From Turbatrix aceti (lineage: Eukaryota; Nematoda; Chromadorea; Rhabditida; Panagrolaimidae), in the NCBI GenBank assembly GCA_963969345.1, contig OZ017769.1, positions 11,349,725 through 11,413,724 on the forward strand: a stretch of 64,000 bases of DNA, given 5' to 3'. Below, one piece after another: positions 56,100 to 64,000 of this stretch (positions are counted from its first letter, which is position 1; every line of letters starts with the position of its first letter). The notes below the pieces were generated by a model. That model had not been told where the DNA came from, made no database searches, and saw nothing but the letters and a program-made list of their open reading frames with translations. The position numbers and the translations under genes are program-made.

Positions 56100-57484
56100 A
56101 TGAATATTCCAACTGGGATACCGGATATCATTCCAACTGCGATACCGGATATTATTCCAAGTGGAGTAGCGAATATTATTCCGACGGATCTGCCAAATGT
56201 TATGCCGAGTGGTATACCAAATATTATCCCAACAGATCTTCCGAATATGATTCCAACAGGCATACCAAATATTGTTCCAACAGATCTACCAAAGATCATT
56301 CCAACAGCCATTCCACACGTCGTGCCAACATCATTCTTCGATTACGGTGACATTACATTACCTACATCAAAAGAATACGAATTAGATGTAAATGACGAAT
56401 TCATCATCACAAGCATACTAATGGGAATTGGAACAATCGGCAGTCTGTTAGTTATTATTCAACTGTTTTGTCGAAATGGACATAACTTCCGTGGCATTCG
56501 TTGGTACTGTCTCAATATTTCAATCTGCTGTCTGGTTTATATTGTTGGTTTATGAGTTTGCAATTTACAGAAAAAATAGCCATTTTTTAAGTTTTTCATC
56601 GTAGCAAGCAATCAAATTTATCCCGTTAAAGGCATGCTGCATTACTCAATGCAAAATGAAATTGTGAACTATCATAAGCCCGCACTGCAGTGGTTCAATA
56701 CCGTTTATTGTTACACGACGGCGCTGTTGTTTTTGGAAACGATAGTCAGGTATGTGTAATTCAAAAAAAGTAGTAATTTTTTTTACAGAGGTAGAACAAG
56801 CAGCAATGGTGTTCCCCATGCTTTATGGTTCCTAGCTTGCGTAATTTTTGACGTCGTCCCGGCTGCTTATATTGTTCTCAAAGTAAGTATCAGAACCTAC
56901 CGGAGATATTCAAAACGCAAAAGTATAAATTTTACAGTCCGTCATATGGCCTCACACAGTCTTTGACCCCGATCCTTTGGCAATATACCACCTGGCAGGT
57001 CTCTGCACATGCACCGTGAGCTTTGTCTTTCTTTTAATTGCTGCAGTGCTGCAACTTGTCTGTCGCAGTGAAAAAGAGGTGTCTTTTTCGGTGCATTTAC
57101 CTCATATGCTTAATCATACTGTAATTATCATAGGATTCCTTTACGCGATGCATGTTCTACTGTGTTGTGATTTATGGTGCCATAACAATCTGGTGGCAGT
57201 ATCCAGCTTCGTACGACATCATCAACGGTTTGATGAAAGACAATATGACTCCACAACGCTTTGTTGAAATTACGACAGAGTTCCACGAGCTTCTAGACAT
57301 TATTGTGTAAGTTTGAGTCAGCTGACATTTTCTGTATTTGGTAATAACACAAAAAACTTATTATAGAAACGTGAGAGAATATACAATGCTATCTTGTCCC
57401 GCCATAATTGCTATAGCCTCATTAATTTTTATGCCAACAATATCCGTATTCTGCTGCAGTTCCGACAAACGCGACAGTGCTTAG
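56100..57484 (+). CDS. Orphan seven-transmembrane protein with N-terminal octapeptide repeat
   Basis: Six exons: 56100-56547, 56605-56749, 56789-56882, 56938-57078, 57134-57306 and 57367-57484, 372 aa. The start is the ATG at 56100 (MNIPTGIPDI). Residues 3 to about 76 consist of nine or so eight-residue units of form (I/V/M)P(T/S)xx(P/A)xx, for example IPTDLPNV, IPTGIPNI, IPTDLPKI. Seven hydrophobic helices follow (ITSILMGIGTIGSLLVIIQL; WYCLNISICCLVYIVGL; TVYCYTTALLFLETIV; WFLACVIFDVVPAAYIVL; LAGLCTCTVSFVFLLIAAVL; CMFYCVVIYGAITIWW; AIIAIASLIFMPTISVF). There is no DRY, NPxxY or chemoreceptor signature, so no receptor family is assigned. It could be a lineage-specific receptor or channel. No signal peptide is seen. 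Confidence 0.7.
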
Positions 57485-57589
57485 TACAAAAAATAAAGAA
57501 AAAAAAAATGCATCTTTCAGTTTGATAAAGATTACTTTTTTTACCGCAATTTACAAAAATGCTGAATCATGCAACAGTGGCTTGATTGC

Positions 57590-57920
57590 ATTGCAACCAG
57601 GGTGGCGAAACAAATTAGAAATAGGGGAATTGTCCCATGGGGATATTTTTTGGTACGTTTAAAAAAGTACATGTTCATGCAAAAAAGATATCCAAAAACG
57701 CACTTATTTTATCACTGTAATAAAATTAACAATGAAAATAAAAGCATTTCCCTAATTTGAAAGAAAAAACACGCGCCTGCGTAAAATATCGGCGTTATTT
57801 TAGGCGGAATCGCGCATTTTCAAAATTCCGTGCGGAATTATCCCGTTACAGATGGGAATCCCGGGATAATTCCCGGGATATTTCCCCTGGGACTCCTCTC
57901 TTCGCCACCCTGATTGCAAC
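57590..57920. mobile_element. hAT-like MITE with perfect 8-bp target duplication
   Basis: The element occupies 57,598-57,912. It begins CAGGGTGGCGAA and ends TTCGCCACCCTG, a perfect 12-bp terminal inverted repeat. ATTGCAAC occurs immediately on both sides (57,590-57,597 and 57,913-57,920), an 8-bp target duplication as made by hAT transposases. Internal DNA is non-coding, with GGGATAATTCCCGGG-type palindromes near 57,863. Transposase must come from elsewhere. Confidence 0.88.
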
Positions 57921-58318
57921 CTACCCAAAAAAATCTGATTAGTATGCTTGTACCTGTGCAACCCCCTTTTTATATACCATGCATTTTGACTCCAATCTCC
58001 TGTTTCACCGTTCCATTTTTTGTATTTTTTTTATTTCGCCACGTTTCAAAAAACGTCTAATACAAAACAATACTACACATCTTTAACCAGAAAAAAAAGA
58101 GAATCAATTTCTAAGTACATTCTTGTTTTTTTACCGAATAAAGGGAATGTTCGTTAGTTCATTACAATGTGAGATGATTTTTTTTAAATAAATGGTGAAA
58201 CAATGTATAAAGCCGCGCGCTTTGTACGCTCGATAAATTTCACAAGGAATAAATTAAAGCGTCTACAAGAAATACATGAGAATACATATCGACAGAAAAA
58301 TTACAGGAAATACTAACA
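57921..58318. other. 3' flank of KAT6-like gene
   Basis: About 400 bp, T-rich, between the mobile element and the end of the acetyltransferase gene; probably contains its 3' UTR. No gene recognised. Confidence 0.35.
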
Positions 58319-61300
58319 TCAGTGATAAACCCATTGGTTATATCCAAATTGATTGGAATTTTGTGGATTGGGATTGATAGATGCGGTACTGGTAGCAATG
58401 TTTGACGATGTGTTTTGGCCAAAATGACCTCTTGGCCATGTCCCCGATGCCTGAGCAGCAGCGGCAGACGTTGCTGTCATGGCAGCAAGGGGGTACGGCA
58501 TTTGATATTTTTGAAATGCGGCGAATTCACTGTACGTAGGAGCGTAAGCGCCCGTATTCCAGTAATTCGTTGCGCCCGCTGCAGCCGCGGTGGGGTAGTT
58601 GACGTGTGAATTGGAAGCTGCGTACGGGCTGGCGTAGTATGACGATGCAGCGTGCTGGTTGGCAGCGACACCGGCATTGTAACTCGGATTGATAAAGCTG
58701 AATGGATTATGATCGTAGAACGAGGGATAACCAGTAGCAGGATTTTGCAGGCCGGACGAGCCTGGAATACCGGGCAGAGTGTGTGCAATAGGGGTGTGCG
58801 AAGACGATTCCTTCTTTTTCTTCTTAGGACGTGGTTTGTGCTTTTCAATCGGCTCAATGGGCAGAGTAGCAGCAGCCAGGTGCCGGTAGTCAACGTCATG
58901 GGGCACAGTGTACGACGGTATAGGCTGACATTGTGCAGAAGCAGGTTGGCGCAACTGGGAAGCAGCCTGCTGCGAGGCCAGCGGTGGAGGCTGCGGATTC
59001 GCCGACTGCTGAGATTGTGGATTCGACTGGTTAGGAGTCCTCTGGGGCGTGTTCATTTGTTCGGGCGTGGAAAACACATTTTCGACCGACCAGTGGGCCT
59101 TCTGCGAGCCAGGTGGCTGCTGGCTCTGGAGTGAATTCGTCATTGAAACAACATGCTCACTGCTTTCTCGTCGCGATGGTTGCGCGAGAAGCGAAGGCGG
59201 CTGCTTCGCGGACGACGTCGATGACGGCGGTTGCTGCATGTGAAGCGACGAAGGCTGCTGCAGCGGTGGCGTTGGTAGAGAGGATACTCCCATCTGTAGA
59301 GGCTGCATCTCAGTTGGCATTGGGCCACATGATTCGACACCGGAAGTAGGGTGAGGAGCCCCAGGCATGCTAGTTACTTCGTCCAACTGCGGTGGAAAAG
59401 CGTCATCGTGACTGTCAGTCTCGCCGCATGTGTTTTCGTAGTTCGGTGAGAGCATTGGCGGCGGTGCATCGTCATCCGCGTCGTCATCAATATGAAGTGG
59501 GACCGCATGAGTTTCATGGGCCTGCAATTGCGGCATCTCAACCTCCTCGACTACAGCTTCAATTGGTATGAGCGCGCTCTTGGGTTCCGAAGGGTCTGTA
59601 AATTGTACTGTATATAAAAATGCTGCCGAAATGGGAAATAACATACCATGAATTAAACTATCAGGTTGCTCTAATTGTGGTCGCAAAATTGGTGCGGCAG
59701 GCTTATTTTTACCGTCTGCGTAGGGGTCATCGTCGGGGCGAATGTTGTCAAAATCGAGGGTTTCGTCGTCCCGTACGTGAAGCAATGGCGCCGGATTACC
59801 GTCAGCAATGTTCTCGACATCATTCATGTCGACGTCTTGTGGCATCAAGATGTTAGGAAACTGTGCATTGCCTGATGGAGTATGCATGTCCTGCTTTGTG
59901 ATACGTTTACGTCGAGTCGATCGTTTCGAAGCCGACGGATGGTGTTCGCCATCGCTGGAAGAGGATGACAGCGAACTCCCACGGATGCGAACACGGCAGT
60001 GCTGAATGTCTTCATCGTCGGAGGAAACGTGGTGATGCCGAATAGCTCGTTTCACCACGGCACACCCAGGCTGTCCGGTCTTGGGCTGTTCGCTGTGAGT
60101 CTGGTCGTCGTCATCGTCAGATTGCTGGGGTGATGGTTGTCGATTACTGGGAGATTGACGACTCGATCGTCGATGGCTGAATGATGGACCACCGGCACCG
60201 TTGCCCGCGTTTGCATCCCTATCGGTATCTGGTTCAGAAGGAGACGAGTGATCCGAATGGTCATCGGACGAAGAAGTGACAGGCTTTCGCTTCAATGGTC
60301 GTCGATCAACATCCGCCTCGCTGGAAGAATCACTCTCGGCTTCTGATTCCGACGACGACGATGTAGTAGACTGTCTCGTACGACGCTTCGGTCCAGGCTT
60401 CTTTTTTCCCGCCACAAATGCTCCAGTCTTAGGCTGCTTTTTCTGGGTAAGAAATTTTGCATTTGCCTTGAGCTGAGCTTCTCGAAGACGATGCTGATTT
60501 CGTGCCCATGAAAAAGCATCGTTGGGGTCGGTTTTGAGGTGCCGACGCTTCCGAGGACCAACAACGACGCGTTTGCGAGTTTTCTTTCTGATCTTGGGTA
60601 CTTCCGGAACTGGTGCTTCATGTGCTGTGACACCTCGAACAAGCTGGGTAGGAACGCGTTGGATTTCAATCAAGTCGTCTTCGCTGCTTTCTTCGTCCTC
60701 ATTCTTCGTTGTAGGAAGACCTCGAAGCCGGCGGCGTTCTTCCCTGATTTGTGGAAAATGAGCTTCTTCCTGCTTTCTCGAATACCTTGGATCCCATTTC
60801 AAAAGGCATTCCTGCGCAAAGATGTATTTCTTAGCGTTCATACGCTCGATGAAAGCAAGCAGTCGCTCTTCTCCAAAATCAAAAGTGACTTCCTTTGTGA
60901 CTCTATCGATGAAAGCAAGTTTCTCTGCAATGGCAACGCTCAGCAAATCACATTTCTCGATGCCAGTGAGTTCTTCAAGGAGATCCAGGGAGAAAGGTAC
61001 TTCGGACTTTGCGTTTTCACGAGTCTGCTCAAAGTAGTACTGGTACATGTTTTTCTCAATAGAATCCACAAAGTAGTTGTAATACAAGCTATCAGCAGCC
61101 TTAGATAGCGGGCGTTCAGGCAAACCGGGCTTTTTCTCAATCCTCGATAAAAGGAAACTGAAGTCAACCAGAAACCTTCCGTATTTCTTGCCCTGATAGC
61201 ACGGCAAGACAAGCAGACAGCACAAGTTGCATGGAGAATGACCATATTTTTGCTTGGAAAAATATCCGGCAATCCGGTTCCGTCTACGATCCTTCTTGTC

Positions 61301-63379
61301 GGTAACCGTTAGGACGTAGTATAAAAACGGCTCAATATCGGTCGAAAGTTCTTTGTGGTCGATGAAAGACTGCCCGACGCAAGATATCTGACGACAAAAT
61401 GACACGGACATAAGTGGATCAACCTCGTAGATGGATATGGCATTCTTGGAATCGTGGTAAATCAGCTTGCCTGGTGGTGCCTTGGCGTAGCAGTTTTCCA
61501 TGTGTGCATCGTAGGTTTTACGAGTCAGCGAGCCGTAGAGACACAAGTCGCAGAGGTACAACTCCCCATCAGTCATGATGTATTCAGGAAACGGAGAAGA
61601 ACGAACCGTTTCCATGCGAAAAGCGTTCATCATCAGGTACCGAGGGGAAGGGTGGGGGTTTTCCATGACCTTTGATAGCCTATCATAGCGATCAGAATCC
61701 AGATCAGCGAGAAATTCACGCAGAATGTCGGCATCTCTTTCGTTGGTGACCGAGCTGATAGCATCCTCTGTCGTCCAGTAATCTTTCTTCCATACCTCCT
61801 GTCGCTTTCTTTCGTATTCCGACGAGTTACTCGGATTTCCGGAAAATTCACCAAACTCAAGCTTAACGTTATTGTTTTTTGCCTGTTCATTTGGTAGCGG
61901 CTTCTTCGCATGCTGTTCTCGTACGTGAGCAATGTTTTCCGCAATTAAAGTCTTATCGGCATGGCAATGTTCAGCGAATTTATTGATGGTTTCTTGCATC
62001 TGAGCCGACGTTTGGATGTTGGCACGAGAACGATGGACCAGTCGTCTGTACCCCATATGCGATGGATTAGATAGGGGATTGCCAGGAGGGTGACGAAAGT
62101 CGTTGTCGACCTCCATCTTTTCGACAGGTTGAGCATACGACTTTTTGGAAGTCGGCTTATTCGAGTTTACTCCAAGTATTTCATTAAAGATTTTTTCTGG
62201 ATTCAGGCCCTGGATATCGATGCTGACAAGTCGTTCAGTGCACTTGATGATTTCATCGTCGTCGCCGTCGATGCCATAGTTAGTCGCAGGACTCGGAGAC
62301 CGTGAATGAAAGGCGTCACGATCATTCCGAAACAACTTCTCAAATTCACCTGGAACGGCTGCTGGAGTCTGGCAGATGAGAACCTTCAGCTCAGATTCCC
62401 AGTCGAAACCTGCACGTTGGTTGTACGCGTTGTAGGCTTTCAGTTGAATGCCCTTATCGGTTAGCCGACGCACGGTCGCCTTGTCAAACGCGAGACACTC
62501 GCCTTCCATCCATTTCAACACTCCTTGAAACTCGGCGTAGAACTCGCGATTTTCACGTCGTTCGGTGTGGGTGAGACCGTCGTGCTTGAAATTGCTGCCG
62601 TCCATTATTGTCACGTAGTTAAAGTAAGCAACATCATTGCCACCAAAATCGTCGAGAGTCTTACCGTCGAACTCGTACTCGGTGTCACTGTTGACTTCCG
62701 GAGTAAGCCAATCCGGAGACTTTCGATGTCGCTTCTCCATGACTTTGAACAACTCGATTATCGCTTCGGGTGTCAATCCTGGTGGTTTGGTTCGACAATT
62801 TGAAATTCCATCCGGATATGTGTAGAAGTAGTATCCTTTGTAGTAAGCCCGCTTGAACACCAGAGGCTCGTTGTTGCGAGAACGCACTGACCCAGATGTC
62901 GTCTGCTCGGTTGATGATATTCTCTGAAGTTGAGCCGGGGCTGGAGGCAACGCAGCTTCCAGTGTAAGAGGTGCAACTCGAGGCCTACGACCACGTCTTG
63001 TCGGTTGTCCTTGTCTGTTGAGTTTTGGCACAATTTCAGCAACTGCAACGTTGTCTTCCGTGTCCGCGTGCGAAGCAACGCTGTACGAACGCCGCCCCCG
63101 CCCTCGTCCTCTTTTGGGCATCGAACCAGCCGTTGCTGCAGTGCTGTGGTTCCTGGAAGAGGATTGTTTGGGAGGCTGGAGGCCTGCGCTGCTAGAAGAA
63201 ACGTCATCTGCTTGATCAGGCTGTATCGTAGTACGACGACGCGTAGATGGAGTAAAAAAACCCGTTAAGGAATCCTGGAGCATCGACAATTCCTTCCGCT
63301 TGTGAAAAGACTGTCGAACGCGCCGGGTTCGCTTTTCACCTTCACTGCTATCATTCGATTCCGCTTTTGTCATTGGCAT
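58319..63379 (-). CDS. KAT6-like MYST histone acetyltransferase, large
   Basis: Nuclear chromatin enzyme. The reading frame is open for 5.06 kb. One 51-bp intron (59,646-59,596, GTATGT...TTTACAG) lies in frame, so the spliced protein is 1,669 aa. The ATG at 63379 gives MPMTKAESNDS. AT-hook-like KRGRGRGRR and TRRGRRPR lie in the first 140 residues. A winged-helix-like segment (LTPEAIIELFKVMEKRHRK) follows. The MYST domain spans about residues 595-840: C2HC finger LYLCDLCLYGSLTRKTYDAH (about 610), then EVDPLMSVSFCRQISCVGQS, GYFSKQKYGHSPCNLCC, QGKKYGRFLVDFSF (about 729) and ERPLSK (catalytic Glu, about 755). The C-terminus is Ser/Asp-rich and then Gln/Pro/Met/Ala-rich, as in MOZ/MORF. No PHD finger is seen. 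Nematode KAT6 members (LSY-12, MYS-3) are the likely relatives. Confidence 0.85.
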   Translation of the reverse strand: MPMTKAESNDSSEGEKRTRRVRQSFHKRKELSMLQDSLTGFFTPSTRRRTTIQPDQADDVSSSSAGLQPPKQSSSRNHSTAATAGSMPKRGRGRGRRSYSVASHADTEDNVAVAEIVPKLNRQGQPTRRGRRPRVAPLTLEAALPPAPAQLQRISSTEQTTSGSVRSRNNEPLVFKRAYYKGYYFYTYPDGISNCRTKPPGLTPEAIIELFKVMEKRHRKSPDWLTPEVNSDTEYEFDGKTLDDFGGNDVAYFNYVTIMDGSNFKHDGLTHTERRENREFYAEFQGVLKWMEGECLAFDKATVRRLTDKGIQLKAYNAYNQRAGFDWESELKVLICQTPAAVPGEFEKLFRNDRDAFHSRSPSPATNYGIDGDDDEIIKCTERLVSIDIQGLNPEKIFNEILGVNSNKPTSKKSYAQPVEKMEVDNDFRHPPGNPLSNPSHMGYRRLVHRSRANIQTSAQMQETINKFAEHCHADKTLIAENIAHVREQHAKKPLPNEQAKNNNVKLEFGEFSGNPSNSSEYERKRQEVWKKDYWTTEDAISSVTNERDADILREFLADLDSDRYDRLSKVMENPHPSPRYLMMNAFRMETVRSSPFPEYIMTDGELYLCDLCLYGSLTRKTYDAHMENCYAKAPPGKLIYHDSKNAISIYEVDPLMSVSFCRQISCVGQSFIDHKELSTDIEPFLYYVLTVTDKKDRRRNRIAGYFSKQKYGHSPCNLCCLLVLPCYQGKKYGRFLVDFSFLLSRIEKKPGLPERPLSKAADSLYYNYFVDSIEKNMYQYYFEQTRENAKSEVPFSLDLLEELTGIEKCDLLSVAIAEKLAFIDRVTKEVTFDFGEERLLAFIERMNAKKYIFAQECLLKWDPRYSRKQEEAHFPQIREERRRLRGLPTTKNEDEESSEDDLIEIQRVPTQLVRGVTAHEAPVPEVPKIRKKTRKRVVVGPRKRRHLKTDPNDAFSWARNQHRLREAQLKANAKFLTQKKQPKTGAFVAGKKKPGPKRRTRQSTTSSSSESEAESDSSSEADVDRRPLKRKPVTSSSDDHSDHSSPSEPDTDRDANAGNGAGGPSFSHRRSSRQSPSNRQPSPQQSDDDDDQTHSEQPKTGQPGCAVVKRAIRHHHVSSDDEDIQHCRVRIRGSSLSSSSSDGEHHPSASKRSTRRKRITKQDMHTPSGNAQFPNILMPQDVDMNDVENIADGNPAPLLHVRDDETLDFDNIRPDDDPYADGKNKPAAPILRPQLEQPDSLIHGMLFPISAAFLYTVQFTDPSEPKSALIPIEAVVEEVEMPQLQAHETHAVPLHIDDDADDDAPPPMLSPNYENTCGETDSHDDAFPPQLDEVTSMPGAPHPTSGVESCGPMPTEMQPLQMGVSSLPTPPLQQPSSLHMQQPPSSTSSAKQPPSLLAQPSRRESSEHVVSMTNSLQSQQPPGSQKAHWSVENVFSTPEQMNTPQRTPNQSNPQSQQSANPQPPPLASQQAASQLRQPASAQCQPIPSYTVPHDVDYRHLAAATLPIEPIEKHKPRPKKKKKESSSHTPIAHTLPGIPGSSGLQNPATGYPSFYDHNPFSFINPSYNAGVAANQHAASSYYASPYAASNSHVNYPTAAAAGATNYWNTGAYAPTYSEFAAFQKYQMPYPLAAMTATSAAAAQASGTWPRGHFGQNTSSNIATSTASINPNPQNSNQFGYNQWVYH

Positions 63380-64000
63380 TTTTGGTGACTGAAAAATGCC
63401 TGGGTAGGCAATAAAAAGTGCACTGTGATGAAAAGGTGCGCGTGACGTAATGTAAAAAAAACGTGAACGAAAGACAAATTAGTCGGTAGGCATGGCAATG
63501 GAAAAGCATGAAGCTTTATAAAAACACAATGAATTAGACAATATCCGTGTTTCGATGTTGCAAAATGGATTAGTAATAACTTTATTTCGAAAAAAACAAG
63601 CCGGATGGATGAAAACAGAAATAAACAAAACATATTACTTATTAATAAAGTGCTGCTTAAAAAAAAACATAAGACAAACAACGGTCAACTGTTAGAGTCA
63701 ACGCGTCTAAACGGCAACAGCGTGCGCTTTTAAACGGATTTATTCGCGGTGAAACACATCTCAAAGCTTCTTGCTGCACTTTTTTTCACATGTTTATAGC
63801 CCACCAAAATGGTCTGCCGCTGTGTGCGTGCGTCATCACGTGGTTGTGCGTATACGCATGCTCGGCGTACGGATGCATGCTCTGGGTAATAATTGAGTTT
63901 CTCGTTTAATCCATTAGTTGGTCAGAAAGTAATAGTACAATTTTTTTGCTTTATTCTACAACCACAAATAAACAAAAGAAATTGTCATAAGAGAGAAATG
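63380..64000. other. Promoter region of the KAT6-like gene (window end)
   Basis: 620 bp upstream of the start codon, AT-rich at its left end, with GTGCGTGCGT near 63,822. No other gene begins before the window ends. Confidence 0.35.

Noticed and set aside
1..64000. CRISPR array, prophage, plasmid or bacterial operon
   Set aside because: Introns throughout, nematode gene families and no spaced direct-repeat array; the genome is eukaryotic.

Overview
This is nuclear DNA of a nematode; the species cannot be named from the sequence alone. The reasons are: (i) genes split by many very short introns (about 45-60 bp, GT...TTTCAG type); (ii) a cuticle collagen with a furin-type site after an N-terminal membrane segment; (iii) typical nematode families (patched-related PTR, TWK potassium channel, DUF273 glycosyltransferase, SYM-2/ESRP, a TRHR-1-like receptor); (iv) isolated acceptor-like TTTCAG/TTTTAG sites just before several start codons, as expected for spliced-leader trans-splicing. 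No viral, plasmid or bacterial gene was seen.

Layout. 1-5,336 (-): UBR1/UBR2-type N-recognin, cut by the window start. 6,373-6,767 (+): BolA2. 6,829-7,977 (-): cuticle collagen. 8,202-9,854 (-): a strongly decayed Hsp70-like protein. 10,333-~14,936 (-): THADA/Trm732. 15,151-18,240 (+): large acidic nuclear-looking protein, perhaps with a divergent actin fold. 18,611-19,145 (+): COX5B. 19,387-19,905 (-): small secreted protein. 20,113-20,679 (-): ribosomal protein eL18. 21,115-23,332 (+): acylaminoacyl-peptidase. 23,680-25,533 (+): NT5C2-type 5'-nucleotidase. 25,612-26,174 (-): small MGC-type lipid-anchor candidate. 27,043-27,650 (-): TOX-like HMG-box protein. 28,391-28,806 (+): orphan small membrane protein. 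28,879-32,694 (-): patched-related protein. 34,167-35,804 (-): TRH-receptor-like GPCR. 38,763-40,241 (+): two-pore K+ channel. 42,683-45,322 (+): ESRP/SYM-2 splicing factor. 45,873-47,869 (+): degenerate SH3-SH2-pseudokinase. 47,953-48,993 (-): four-helix membrane protein. 50,891-52,214 (+): DUF273 glycosyltransferase. 52,444-54,066 (-): tandem CCCH zinc-finger protein. 56,100-57,484 (+): orphan 7TM protein with an extracellular octapeptide repeat. 58,319-63,379 (-): KAT6-like MYST acetyltransferase.

The left half (1-27 kb) is dense with housekeeping genes (protein turnover, Fe-S maturation, respiration, translation, tRNA modification, nucleotide metabolism). The right half is looser, with neuronal/membrane signalling genes separated by 2-3 kb AT-rich spacers. 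Non-coding DNA there contains short non-autonomous transposons: a hAT-like element with a perfect 8-bp target duplication (57,598-57,912), a relative at 54,778, an inverted pair of GGCCC-rich elements 21 kb apart, and a palindrome-rich insertion flanked by a 12-bp direct repeat (26,647-26,990).

Gene models were built by hand: splice sites were placed on the sequence, and for most genes the summed exon length was checked to be a multiple of three. The least certain models are the 5' end of THADA, the internal splice sites of UBR and PTR, and the 110-aa orphan. The most unusual items are three proteins that keep a fold but lose its key residues (Hsp70-like, SH3-SH2-kinase, MYST motif A), the octapeptide-repeat 7TM protein, and the mobile elements.
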